Both the position numbers and the translations under genes were made by a program. A stretch of 22,451 bases of DNA from Lentisphaeria bacterium (GTDB lineage: Bacteria > Verrucomicrobiota > Lentisphaeria > Oligosphaerales > Oligosphaeraceae). The notes under the pieces were generated by a model. The model worked only from the letters and a program-made list of their open reading frames with translations, searched no databases and was not told where the DNA came from. Within the stretch, counting starts at the first letter, position 1. Every line of letters starts with the position of its first letter. Of this stretch, positions 6,624 through 13,835 are shown piece after piece. The stretch is from positions 1 to 22,451 of the forward strand of contig JAEEXV010000003.1 in assembly GCA_016287975.1 (NCBI GenBank), in the 5' to 3' direction.

Positions 6624-8486
6624 ATGGAAACAATGCGCACCATGGAACAGTTCGATGTCATCGTAGTCGGGGGCGGGCACGCAGGGTGCGAGGCGGCGCT
6701 CGCGGCGGCGCGCGTGGGAGCGCGCACGCTCCTCTTCACGATGAACCACGACCACATCGCGCAGATGTCGTGCAACCCCTGCATCGGCGGCGTCGCGAAG
6801 GGGCAGGTGGTCCGCGAGGTGGACGCCCTCGGCGGCGAAATGGGGCGCAACGCCGACGCGACGGCCATCCAGTTCCGCATGCTCAACGAATCCATGGGCG
6901 CCGCCGCATTCTCGCCCCGCGCGCAGTGCGACAAGGCCCTCTATCAGCGCCGCATGAAACTGGTCCTCGAACGGACGCCGAACCTGTATCTGCTCCAGGG
7001 CGAGGTCACGGAACTCCTGACGGACGCCGAGGGGCAGGTGCGCGGCGTCCGCACGGCCCTGGGCGAGGAGTGGGAGGCCCGCGCGGTCGTGGTCGCGACT
7101 GGCACATTCCTCTCCGCCGTGCTCCATTTCGGCCTGACGACCGTCCCAGGCGGCCGCGCGGGCGACGCCGCCTCGTCCCGCCTCTCGGCCTTCCTGCGGG
7201 ACGCGCTGGGGCTGGAACTGGGGCGCCTCAAGACTGGCACGCCAGTGCGCGTGCTGGGCAGGACCATCGACTTCGCCGAACTCAGGGAGCAGCCCTCGGC
7301 CGAAGGCGGCGGCTTCGCGTTCGGCGAGCCAGACCGCGGCCTCCCCTTCTTCGGCGACCTAAGCCTGCGCCGCCGCTCCTGCTGGCTGACCCACTCGACC
7401 GAGGCCACCGCCGAAATCGTCCGCGCGAACCTCGCCCGCTCCGCCATGTATTCTGGCGCGATCCACGGCGTGGGCGCGCGCTACTGCCCCTCCTTCGAGG
7501 ACAAGATCGTCCGCTTCCCCGAACGCCCCTGCCACCACATCTTCGTGGAGCCCGAGGGCGACTCCACCGATGAATACTATCTCAACGGCATGTCCACCAG
7601 CATGCCCCTCGACGTCCAGTGGCAGATGGTGCGCTCCCTCCCAGGTTTCGCGCACGCCTTCATCTCCCGCTACGCATACGCCATCGAATACGACTTCGTC
7701 CACCCCAGCCAGATCGACGCCTCCCTCGCGGTGCGGCGCCATCCGAACCTCTTCCTCGCGGGCCAGATCAACGGCACCTCGGGATACGAGGAGGCCGCGG
7801 GGCAGGGGCTGGTCGCGGGCCTCAACGCCGCCCGCCTCGCAGGCGGCCTCGGCGCCCCCCTGAAACTGCGCCGCGACCAGGCCTTCATCGGGGTCATGAT
7901 CGACGACCTGTGCACCAAGGACATCGTCGAGCCATACCGCCTCTTCACCTCCCGCGCCGAACACCGCCTCGAACTGCGCCAGGACAACGCCGACCTGCGC
8001 CTGACCCGCCTCGCCTACGGCTTCGGGCTCGTCGGCCGCGACGCCCTCGCCCGCGTTGAGGAACTCGAAAACGCCATTTACGAGGCCCGCGCGCGGCTCT
8101 CCCGCATCCGCCTCGACGGCCACAGCGCCCTCGAACTGCTCGCCCGCCCCGACTTCCGCTACGAGGCGCATCTAGAGCTGCCCGCGCTGCCGCCGCGCGT
8201 CCTTGAGGAAGTGCGCATCGGGGCCCGCTATGCGGGCTATATTGCCCAGCAGCGCCAGCAGACGGCGAAACTCCAGCGGCTGGAGGAATGGCGCCTGCCC
8301 CCCGACTTCGACTACCATCTGCCTGGCATCTCCGTCGAGGCGCGCCAGAAACTCACCCGCCGCCAGCCCGAGACCCTCGGGCAGGCCGCGCGCATCGACG
8401 GCGTCACCCCCGCCGAAATCGCGATCCTACAGGTGCACGCGCACCGCGAACGGGCAGCCAAAGAGCAAGGAAAGGCCGAAACATGA
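6624..8486 (+). CDS. mnmG: tRNA uridine-5-carboxymethylaminomethyl modification enzyme MnmG (GidA)
   Basis: 620 residues, normal length. With MnmE it builds the carboxymethylaminomethyl group on U34 of several tRNAs, using FAD and methylene-tetrahydrofolate. The FAD-binding Rossmann motif VIVVGGGHAGCEAA is at the N-terminus, followed by the family signatures MSCNPCIGG-AKG and EVDALGG-MG, GRLKTGTPVR, the middle signature GQINGTSGYEEAAGQGL-AGLNAA, and FTSRAEHRLELRQDNADLRLT near the C-terminal helical domain. The segment that usually reads GPAV-or-GPAM before RAQ is GAAAFSPRAQ here, a mild variant. ATG 6624 has AGGGG about 9 bases upstream; in-frame ATGs at 6633 and 6642 are alternatives and change only the first six residues. 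The open frame extends back into the tRNA, but that part is not coding. The stop overlaps the rdgB start (ATGA). Confidence 0.96.
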   Translation: METMRTMEQFDVIVVGGGHAGCEAALAAARVGARTLLFTMNHDHIAQMSCNPCIGGVAKGQVVREVDALGGEMGRNADATAIQFRMLNESMGAAAFSPRAQCDKALYQRRMKLVLERTPNLYLLQGEVTELLTDAEGQVRGVRTALGEEWEARAVVVATGTFLSAVLHFGLTTVPGGRAGDAASSRLSAFLRDALGLELGRLKTGTPVRVLGRTIDFAELREQPSAEGGGFAFGEPDRGLPFFGDLSLRRRSCWLTHSTEATAEIVRANLARSAMYSGAIHGVGARYCPSFEDKIVRFPERPCHHIFVEPEGDSTDEYYLNGMSTSMPLDVQWQMVRSLPGFAHAFISRYAYAIEYDFVHPSQIDASLAVRRHPNLFLAGQINGTSGYEEAAGQGLVAGLNAARLAGGLGAPLKLRRDQAFIGVMIDDLCTKDIVEPYRLFTSRAEHRLELRQDNADLRLTRLAYGFGLVGRDALARVEELENAIYEARARLSRIRLDGHSALELLARPDFRYEAHLELPALPPRVLEEVRIGARYAGYIAQQRQQTAKLQRLEEWRLPPDFDYHLPGISVEARQKLTRRQPETLGQAARIDGVTPAEIAILQVHAHRERAAKEQGKAET

Positions 8487-9070
8487 AAATCGTGGTCGCC
8501 ACTGGCAATGCGCACAAGGTGCGTGAAATGCAGGAAATCCTGGGCGCGCGCGGCATCGTGGTCGAGGGCGCGGACGCGCACGGCGGCATGCCGCCTGTCG
8601 TCGAGGACGGCGCGACCTTCCGCGAAAACGCTATCAAGAAGGCCGTCGCGGGCGCAAAGGCCTTCGGCGTGCGCGTCCTCGCCGATGACTCGGGCCTCGA
8701 AGTCGCCGCGCTGAACGGCGCGCCTGGCGTCCTCTCCGCGCGCTATGCGGGCGAAGGCGGCAACGACGGCCGCAACCTCGCCAAGCTCCTGCGCAACCTC
8801 GAAGGCGTGGCAGACCGCGCCGCACGCTTCGTCTGCTCCATCGCCGTCGCCGACCCCGACGGGACGCTCGTGGGCGCCTGCGAAGGCGAAGTCCGCGGCT
8901 CCATCGCCGCCGCCCCGCACGGCGAAGGCGGCTTCGGCTATGACCCCGCCTTCATCCCCGAAGGCTACACGCAGACCTTCGGCGAACTCCCCGCCGAGGT
9001 CAAGAACCGCCTCTCGCACCGCGCCGCCGCCCTCCGCGCCGCCCTGCGCGACATCTTCCACCTGGAGTAG
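8483..9070 (+). CDS. rdgB: Non-canonical purine NTP pyrophosphatase (RdgB/HAM1 family)
   Basis: 195 residues, full length. It hydrolyses ITP, XTP and dITP to monophosphates and so cleans the nucleotide pool. Signature motifs: ATGNAHKVREM at residues 6-16 (substrate phosphate contact), ADDSGLEVAALNGAPGVLSAR (metal-binding DDSGLEV and the loop following), GEGGFGYDPAFIPEG (base recognition) and the C-terminal SHRAAALRAA. It is coupled to mnmG by a 4-base ATGA overlap. Pairing of these two genes suggests a housekeeping unit rather than a shared pathway. No oddity is seen. Confidence 0.96.
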   Translation: MKIVVATGNAHKVREMQEILGARGIVVEGADAHGGMPPVVEDGATFRENAIKKAVAGAKAFGVRVLADDSGLEVAALNGAPGVLSARYAGEGGNDGRNLAKLLRNLEGVADRAARFVCSIAVADPDGTLVGACEGEVRGSIAAAPHGEGGFGYDPAFIPEGYTQTFGELPAEVKNRLSHRAAALRAALRDIFHLE

Positions 9071-9080
9071 GCAGCCCCCT

Positions 9081-9548
9081 ATGGACTTCCGACCGCAAGA
9101 CATGAAGACGCGGCTGCTCTCGCCGCGCATCGTCATCTACCTGGTCCTGCTCATCGCCGCCGTCTGGCTGATGCGCCGCTTCGAGAAGTATCAGCAAGAG
9201 GAACAACCTGCGCCCGCCGTCACCACCGCCGTCACCGCCCCGCGGCCCTTCCACAGCCCGCCCGACGCCGCCCTGCGCGCCCCCGCCGCGCGCACCCCGA
9301 TGCTGGTCGTCTTCTTCGCGGAAAAGAACGAGGCCACGACCGCACTGGCGGCCGAAAGCAGGCGCCACCTGCAAGGCCGCTGCGCCGTCGCCGAACTGCA
9401 AGTCACACCAGACGTCGCCGCCAAATTCAACCTGAAGCAGTTGCCTGCGGCCATCCTCTTCAACGCCGACAACCGCGAACTGGCCCGCCACGAGGGAGAC
9501 CTCACGGCCGCCAAACTCGACGCCCTCGCCGCCAAACTGCCACAATAG
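9081..9548 (+). CDS. Membrane-anchored thioredoxin-fold protein lacking the CxxC motif
   Basis: 155 residues. A short basic N-terminus is followed by one membrane helix (about 16-31, RIVIYLVLLIAAVWLM) and then a Pro/Ala-rich linker (about 42-70). The C-terminal domain (about 72-155) has the thioredoxin pattern: a beta strand MLVVFFAE, the helix after the usual active site, the strand CAVAELQV, KFNLKQLPAAILF with the cis-proline loop (L-P-A at 121-123) and NRELARHEGDLTAAKLDALAA as the final strand and helix. Where WCxxC would stand it has AEKNEATT, so it cannot be a thiol oxidoreductase. The linker makes an N-in, periplasm-facing arrangement likely. It begins 10 bases after rdgB, with only a weak upstream GGAG (spacing 13), so an ATG at 9102 is a possible alternative start. 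It may act as a binding or scaffold domain; function unknown. Confidence 0.75.
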   Translation: MDFRPQDMKTRLLSPRIVIYLVLLIAAVWLMRRFEKYQQEEQPAPAVTTAVTAPRPFHSPPDAALRAPAARTPMLVVFFAEKNEATTALAAESRRHLQGRCAVAELQVTPDVAAKFNLKQLPAAILFNADNRELARHEGDLTAAKLDALAAKLPQ

Positions 9549-9597
9549 CCACCCGCCCGATTATTCGCTCCCCCATATCGCCCGCCCCATATCCGCC

Positions 9598-9897
9598 CAT
9601 TGGCCCGCCGGCTTTTCGACGGCGGCACACAACCGACCCCCATACTACCCCGCGCAGATTCGGCGCATCCCGCCCCATATCCGCGCATCCCCGCATCTGC
9701 CCGCCGTGTGCCTGCGGGCTAGCCCGCAGGCAAAACCCCGATTTCCCCGCACCATACCCGCGCATTGGCCCGCCGGCTTTTCGCCGGCGGCACACAACCG
9801 ACCACCATTCCACCCCGCGCAGATTCGGCGCATCCCGCCCCATACCCGCGCAGGCACCGCATCTGCCCGCCGTGTGCCTGCGGGCTTGCCCGCAGGC
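9598..9897. repeat. Two direct 134-135-bp repeats with strong hairpins in a convergent intergenic region
   Basis: Copy 1 spans about 9598-9731 and copy 2 about 9763-9897, a period of 165 bases with a few differences. Each copy starts CATTGGCCCGCCGGCTTTTC and ends with a perfect 10-bp stem GCCTGCGGGC/GCCCGCAGGC around a 2-base loop (9712-9731... TA in copy 1, TT in copy 2). A second hairpin lies near each start: CCGCCGGC/GCCGGCGG with a 5-base loop in copy 2, and the same with one mismatch in copy 1. A partial match (CGCCCCATAT) also lies at 9581-9592. The thioredoxin-fold gene ends at 9548 from the left and the DUF4434 gene ends at 9927 from the right, so the hairpins probably stop transcription from both sides. 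Confidence 0.85.
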
Positions 9898-9926
9898 TGG
9901 TTCCGCGGATTCCCGCGGGGATGCAA

Positions 9927-10928
9927 TCACTTCGGGAACACCTCGTTGATGATGGCGGGATCCTTGCCGACCATTTCGCAGTAGCGTTCGAGCAGGCGGC
10001 GCGCCGTCCCCCATTCGGTGTTGGGGCTCATGCAGGTGAAGTAGTCGTAGGTGATGATGCGCTCGACGTACGGCGAGGCAGCCGCGAGTTTGGTGTAGAG
10101 CGTGCGGTAGTCGCCCTGGCGGAAGACGCCGACGGGCTCGCCGTGTCCAGGGAACGGCCGCTGGAAGGATTCGACGTTGCTCCACAGCTCGATGCCGCAT
10201 TTCCCGAAGAGTTCCTTCGCCATCGCATACCACTCCGACAACCCGTTCTCGCCGATCTTCCCCAGCACGCACTCTGGATTTGCGATCTTGTCCTGCGGCG
10301 CGCAGTAGTCCAGCATCCCCGCGACGCGCTCGAAGAAATAGCGCCCGTAGATGTCGCGCCAGGTCTCAGGCGTGTAGCGCGTGGACATGTTGCCCAGCGG
10401 CCCCGTGAAACTCGGCGACATGAAGGTCTTCATCTGCGGGAAGTTCTTGCGGAAGAACTTCAGGATCTCCGCGCAGATGTCCAGGAAGTTGAAGTGCCAC
10501 GGCAGCGCCTCCAGGCTCACGTAGAGCCCCTGGAAGCACTTGTGCCCCGCGTATTTCGCGACGGTGCGGTCATAGTAGCGGCAGTTGTCGTCCACCTCCT
10601 TCCGCCAGTCGCCCAGATGCAGGTTCGTGATGCCCTGCGGACCGCCCAGGAACAGCCGCATGCCGTATTTGTCGGAAAGGCGGAAGACCATGTCCAGCAG
10701 GTTTTCATCCTCGGGCCAGGTCGTCGAACGCGGATCCTCGGCGGACATGTGGGTGCCGCCCTGCTCGCATTCGGTGCGGATGACGAAGATCTGGTCGATG
10801 CCCAGCAGCTTCATCATCTGGAAGTCCTGCTCCCACTCCTTGAGCCCCGCGTTCGTGATCCCCGTATCCGAGACCATCATGTTCACGAAGGTCCCCGTGA
10901 TCGGCTTCAACTGCACATTCTTCAGCAT
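9927..10928 (-). CDS. DUF4434-type TIM-barrel protein (putative glycoside hydrolase-like)
   Basis: 333 residues with the start at ATG 10928. The opening LKPITGTFVNMM, the strand-helix alternation (WEQDFQMMKLLGIDQIFVIRTE, YGMRLFLGGPQG, GLYVSLEALPWHF, KTFMSPSFTG, GIELWSNVESFQ, RIITYDYFTCMSP) and the absence of a signal peptide fit the DUF4434 family, which is related to glycoside hydrolase barrels. The acidic residues of RTEC, SLEAL and NVESF sit at strand ends, where catalytic acids usually lie in such barrels, but no activity is demonstrated for the family as a whole. The start is chosen because AGGAG lies 9 bases before ATG 10928; ATG 10952 (341 residues) has a GAAGGCGA and is possible. It stands alone, about 0.4 kb from the next gene, with the hairpin repeats immediately downstream. 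Confidence 0.85.
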   Translation of the reverse strand: MLKNVQLKPITGTFVNMMVSDTGITNAGLKEWEQDFQMMKLLGIDQIFVIRTECEQGGTHMSAEDPRSTTWPEDENLLDMVFRLSDKYGMRLFLGGPQGITNLHLGDWRKEVDDNCRYYDRTVAKYAGHKCFQGLYVSLEALPWHFNFLDICAEILKFFRKNFPQMKTFMSPSFTGPLGNMSTRYTPETWRDIYGRYFFERVAGMLDYCAPQDKIANPECVLGKIGENGLSEWYAMAKELFGKCGIELWSNVESFQRPFPGHGEPVGVFRQGDYRTLYTKLAAASPYVERIITYDYFTCMSPNTEWGTARRLLERYCEMVGKDPAIINEVFPK

Positions 10929-11061
10929 CTCCTGCCTCTCCTGTCTGTTCATTCGCCTTCGCCCCCCAGCACCGACGTGCTGGCGGCATGCCCCAGGCGG
11001 TGGAACGAATTCCCTGACCCGTCCCCCAGTCTGGAAACATCTGCATCTCCGACTTCGACAT

Positions 11062-11106
11062 CGCCACCAGGAGTTCAATGCACGTAAACTTCTGACGACG
11101 CCGCAC
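11062..11106 (-). pseudogene. Remnant of a pseudopilin N-terminus (KFT-IELLVA)
   Basis: On the minus strand GTG at 11106 opens a frame reading RRRQKFTCIELLVAMS. The core KFTCIELLVA matches the prepilin cleavage/methylation motif KFTLIELLVV, with the basic leader and the conserved Glu at position +5 of the mature part. After LLVA, the long hydrophobic helix (IAIIAIL-type) that must follow is absent, and the frame turns into unrelated polar sequence and then into the DUF4434 gene in another frame. It is therefore a truncated relic, not a functional pilin. Confidence 0.55.
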
Positions 11107-11125
11107 ACGCGGCGGAGAAGACGCT

Positions 11126-11262
11126 CTAATGTAATACCTTCTTCCCTGTTTTCCCGCCAGGATCCACCATTCCCCGGCGGCCCCCCGCCCTCAATGTCAA
11201 CACGCTGGGAAACGCTCCCCGCAATGCTTGCAATAGAAACGCTCCATCCACTCTTGCTTGCG
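11126..11262 (-). pseudogene. Decayed CxxC zinc-ribbon repeat remnant
   Basis: Minus-strand frame reading RKQEWMERFYCKHCGERFP (C-K-H-C knuckle) then a stop at 11197-11199. A one-base shift continues it as SVLTLRAGGRRGM and ends GKTGKKVLH before a stop at 11126. This resembles the small zinc-finger repeats of the form YCKHCG--F-SV--LTA--C-RHP-G--KG-H-LY that occur in tandem in many gut Bacteroidota, Firmicutes and PVC genomes. The second metal pair (Cys and His) is lost (Gly, Val), and the frameshift splits the unit. Family likeness is from recollection, so treat it as a relic with moderate support. Confidence 0.45.
11128..11133 (-). promoter_or_regulatory. Possible -10 element for the DUF4434 gene
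   Basis: Minus strand reads TACATTAGAGC, a looser match to the TATATTAAGC type of -10 region used elsewhere in the window. No -35 hexamer. If used, the transcript carries a leader of about 190 bases that includes the pseudopilin remnant. Confidence 0.3.
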
Positions 11263-11289
11263 TTTCAACCGCCCAGCATAGAAGACGCC

Positions 11290-11323
11290 TGCATTCCTGA
11301 ATTCGAGCGGATTCAGGAATGCA
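11290..11323. other. Perfect 13-bp inverted repeat downstream of the YkvA gene
   Basis: TGCATTCCTGAAT (11290-11302), 8-base loop, ATTCAGGAATGCA (11311-11323). It lies 25 bases after the stop of the minus-strand DUF1232 gene and so may serve to end or protect that transcript, but no T-run follows the stem in that direction. Confidence 0.7.
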
Positions 11324-11347
11324 ATAAACAACCGTAAAAATGAGGAT

Positions 11348-11782
11348 TTACTCCGCAGACGGCAATTGTTTCTTCTGCTGCTCCTTCCATTCTTTGTAGT
11401 CGTTAATGTCCGACTGGAAGCCCGCGACAACCAATGCGAATACGCTGGCGTCGTCAATGAAGCCGACGAATGGAATGAAATCTGGAATCACATCCAGGGG
11501 GGAAATCAGATAGGCAACTGCGAAACCGATGGCGGCAATCAGTTTCCAAGGGGCATTCGGATACTTCTTATTCCAGTAGTCTTTGAGTAGTTGCCAGAGC
11601 AGCTTGAAGTTTTCAAACTGTTCGCCTAACATAGAAGCCTTCTTGTTGGCTCGCTCTTCATCGTTCATGACCTTTTCCAGGTCATTCTGGGAAAAGTCTT
11701 CACTTCCTCTTGCAAAAGTCTCGTTGACGCGTCGCTGGTCGCTGTCATTCATCGCGGACGGTTGGGGATTGGAACTAGCCAT
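11348..11782 (-). CDS. YkvA/DUF1232 family membrane protein
   Basis: 144 residues. A polar, charged N-terminal half (1-75) is followed by the DUF1232 core: hydrophobic LIAAIGFAVAYLISPLDVIPD (81-101), then FIPFVGFIDDASVFALVVAG (102-121), containing the family signature Y-SP-D-IPD-IP--G--DD. The C-terminus is a short charged helix. It is predicted to be an inner-membrane protein; the biochemical role of the family is not established. AGGAGAAA sits 8 bases before ATG 11782. It is the last gene of the cluster that starts with the two DUF697 GTPases, 81 bases after the 57-residue gene. Base composition is visibly lower in GC than flanking genes, which suggests horizontal transfer. DUF1232 and DUF697 domains both mark membrane-associated proteins of unknown role. 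Confidence 0.9.
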   Translation of the reverse strand: MASSNPQPSAMNDSDQRRVNETFARGSEDFSQNDLEKVMNDEERANKKASMLGEQFENFKLLWQLLKDYWNKKYPNAPWKLIAAIGFAVAYLISPLDVIPDFIPFVGFIDDASVFALVVAGFQSDINDYKEWKEQQKKQLPSAE

Positions 11783-11822
11783 CTTGATTTCTCCTGGGGT
11801 TGGGGTTGCTTTTTATGTTGTT

Positions 11823-11848
11823 CAGCCTGCCAACTGCGAGGCAAGCTG
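11823..11848 (-). other. Intercistronic hairpin between the 57-aa gene and the YkvA gene
   Basis: Minus strand CAGCTTGCC pairs with GGCAGGCTG, a 9-bp stem with one G-T pair and an 8-base loop, about 40 bases ahead of the YkvA start. No T-run follows, so it may be a processing or stability element rather than a terminator. Confidence 0.5.
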
Positions 11849-11863
11849 AGCAAACGGGGACGA

Positions 11864-12037
11864 CTATGCCTTCTGGATGCCGACGATCTGGAGATTGTAC
11901 CACAAGGGGTATTTCCCCTGGATAATCATCTTGACATCGGACACGCGGGCCGATTCGGACTGAATCCGAACCACATTGCAACTGGTCGGAACGCCATTCG
12001 GCGTCGTGCTGTGCTTGCAGGAAACGACAAGGGTCAT
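11864..12037 (-). CDS. Small uncharacterised protein (57 aa) in the GTPase cluster
   Basis: A 57-residue frame from ATG 12037 to TAG 11864, beginning MTLVVSCKHSTTPNGVPTSC and ending LQIVGIQKA. It starts 10 bases after the stop of the upstream DUF697 gene, and GGAAAGCGGAG directly precedes the ATG. Alternating hydrophobic and polar residues (CNVVRIQ, VSDVKMII, YNLQIVGI) suggest a small beta-rich fold; two cysteines (Cys7, Cys20) are present. There is no membrane segment and no family that I recognise. Gap size, ribosome binding site and protein-like composition all support it as real. Function unknown. Confidence 0.6.
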   Translation of the reverse strand: MTLVVSCKHSTTPNGVPTSCNVVRIQSESARVSDVKMIIQGKYPLWYNLQIVGIQKA

Positions 12038-12047
12038 CTCCGCTTTC

Positions 12048-12755
12048 CTATTTTTGATCTTGGCCGTTTCCCTTTTCGGCGGGCGTGCTGTCCGTTGGCT
12101 CCGCCTCGACCGTGCGCTTGCTCCAGTCGATGGTGTCGGCCTCCTTGCGGGCGGAGGTGAACACCTCCTTCAACATCTCCTTGGAGAGGGTCATGCCAGA
12201 GGCAAAGTACGCTTTGGCCGTCTTTCCGACGGCGTAGGTGATGCCAGCGGCAATGGGAATCTTCAGGAACGGAACCAGCGACGCCAGGAGTTTGCCCGCA
12301 AAGGAGCCCCCCGCCACGCCCGCCAGCATCGACACCACCGTCTGGTCGATCTTGTAGCCGTGGCACGCGGCAATTCGGTAGATCATATACGCCTCGTTCG
12401 CCATCAGCGGTGCGACATCCGCCAGCGGCAACGGCACCAGCGCAATCGCCGCCGCGCGCCCAGCCCCCCAGGTGATGTACCCGTCCGACACGGCGTCCGC
12501 CATCCGCGTCACCTGCTCCCTGGTGAGTTTCTCCACTGGGAACCGCAGCCACCCTGACAGCAGAAGATCTCCCGCCACCTCCTTCTCCGCAGGGACTTGC
12601 ACTGGCAGCACATAAGCCCCTTCCTCAAAGGAAATGTCCCCAGAACGGCGCCCCCACCACTCCGCAAAGACCTCCTGCACCCGCTCCTGGGAAGTGTCCA
12701 CCTTCTCCAGTTCCGACTTCACGGCCAAATACTGACGATACGGCTCAGATTCCAT
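12048..12755 (-). CDS. YcjF/DUF697-like membrane protein without a GTPase domain
   Basis: 235 residues. The C-terminal half (about 96-210) is closely similar to the C-terminal part of the neighbouring GTPase: it shares WGAGRAAAIA, PLP-ADV-PL, NE-YMIY, the VSML-GVAGGS-AGK-LAS block and the ITY-VGK-A-AYF-SG-TL block. Two to three hydrophobic Gly/Ala-rich stretches could be membrane inserting. The N-terminal 95 residues are a different, polar, mixed helical/strand segment (YVLPVQVPAE and others) with no P-loop, so nucleotide binding is lost or was never present. AAGGAG lies about 10 bases before ATG 12755. It lies between the second GTPase (gap of 59 bases) and the 57-aa gene. It looks like a partial duplicate of the GTPase with a replaced N-terminus and may partner with it. 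Precise role unknown. Confidence 0.8.
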   Translation of the reverse strand: MESEPYRQYLAVKSELEKVDTSQERVQEVFAEWWGRRSGDISFEEGAYVLPVQVPAEKEVAGDLLLSGWLRFPVEKLTREQVTRMADAVSDGYITWGAGRAAAIALVPLPLADVAPLMANEAYMIYRIAACHGYKIDQTVVSMLAGVAGGSFAGKLLASLVPFLKIPIAAGITYAVGKTAKAYFASGMTLSKEMLKEVFTSARKEADTIDWSKRTVEAEPTDSTPAEKGNGQDQK

Positions 12756-12814
12756 GATGTGTTTCTCCTTTTAGGGTATGAGGAAAGAATGTTAAACGGC
12801 TGGCACTTCCAGCA

Positions 12815-13834
12815 CTATACCTCCTCATCGGTGATCTGCCTCTTCTCCCAATCGGTCGCCGACGCCTTTTCCTTGCCCGTCTCGAATTCACGCTTCAAAT
12901 CTTCTGGCGCCAACGTCTTGCCAGAGCGAAAGTATGCCTGCGCCGCCTTCCCGACGCCATAGGTCACGCCAGCGGCGATTGCGATCTTCAATCCAGGCAG
13001 GAATGATGCCAGCACCTTGCCAGCCAACGATCCCCCCGCCACGCCCCCCAGCATGCTCACCGCATTCGCACCGACGCTGTAGCCGTAGAGGTTTCCCAGT
13101 TTGTAGATCATATACCCCTCGTTGACCACCAGCGGCACCACATCCGCCATCGGAAGCGGGATGATCGCGATCGCCGCCGCGCGCCCAGCGCCCCAGTTGA
13201 CGATCGAATCCGCCTCGTCCTCGACTCGACGCCGCCACTCCTCCACCAGATCCCTGTAGTATTTGTCCCAGAGCATCTTCAACGACTTGGCGGTCGCCTC
13301 TTCAAAGGCCTTGGCGGCCTCCTGCTTGGTGACCTCCATCAGCCTTTCCAGCCCACCCTTTTGGGAACTGGACACATAGAAGATCCGATCCTTGTCAATG
13401 ATGTCCAGAAGCGCGGCCTCGAACTCCTTCCGCTGATTGTTGCGGAGTGTTTCGGACTTCGTGACGATGACTTTCGCCGCCTGCGCGTCGAATGCCTTGA
13501 TCAACTGCGCGTCCGCAGGCTCCACCCGCCCGCGTGCGCCGTCGATGCAGTACCAGATGGCGGACACCCCCTGACTAACCTCGCCTGCATCCACCCGCTT
13601 GTTGACTTCCGACAAAATGAACTTCGCGTACTCGCCGATCGTCTGGCTCCCAGGCACCATCCCCTCGCAGTCAATGAAGTTGGCGACTTCCGTTTCGTAC
13701 ACGACAAAACCCTGCGTGGTCATCGAGCCGTGCCCGATTCTATCGTCTGGCACCGTCCCCACTTGCGTGACCGCCTGCACCAGACTCGTCTTACCCACCC
13801 CCGTCTTGCCGCAAATCAGAATGTTCGGTTTCAT
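12815..13834 (-). CDS. YcjF/DUF697-type GTPase (second of the cluster)
   Basis: 339 residues. The N-terminal G domain (1-165) begins at once: P-loop GKTGVGKTS (9-17), a conserved Thr in TTQGF (39-43) as G2, DCEG (55-58) as G3 DxxG, TKSE (125-128) as G4 in place of (N/T)KxD, and SSS (155-157) as G5. A helical linker (about 170-210) leads to the DUF697-like region (214-310), with WGAGRAAAIAIIPLPMADVVP and Gly-rich hydrophobic segments likely to touch or enter the membrane. The Glu in place of the G4 Asp would affect guanine specificity. Start: ATG 13834 is one base after the TAG of the upstream GTPase, with AAGGAAAAGG inside that gene's end. The family is related to the Era/Ras-like superfamily; role unknown. 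Confidence 0.88.
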   Translation of the reverse strand: MKPNILICGKTGVGKTSLVQAVTQVGTVPDDRIGHGSMTTQGFVVYETEVANFIDCEGMVPGSQTIGEYAKFILSEVNKRVDAGEVSQGVSAIWYCIDGARGRVEPADAQLIKAFDAQAAKVIVTKSETLRNNQRKEFEAALLDIIDKDRIFYVSSSQKGGLERLMEVTKQEAAKAFEEATAKSLKMLWDKYYRDLVEEWRRRVEDEADSIVNWGAGRAAAIAIIPLPMADVVPLVVNEGYMIYKLGNLYGYSVGANAVSMLGGVAGGSLAGKVLASFLPGLKIAIAAGVTYGVGKAAQAYFRSGKTLAPEDLKREFETGKEKASATDWEKRQITDEEV

Positions 13835-13835
13835 G

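Noticed and set aside
9765..11087. Plus-strand 440-residue frame across the repeat and DUF4434 gene
   Set aside because: Antisense to a well-supported DUF4434 protein; Arg/His-rich shadow.
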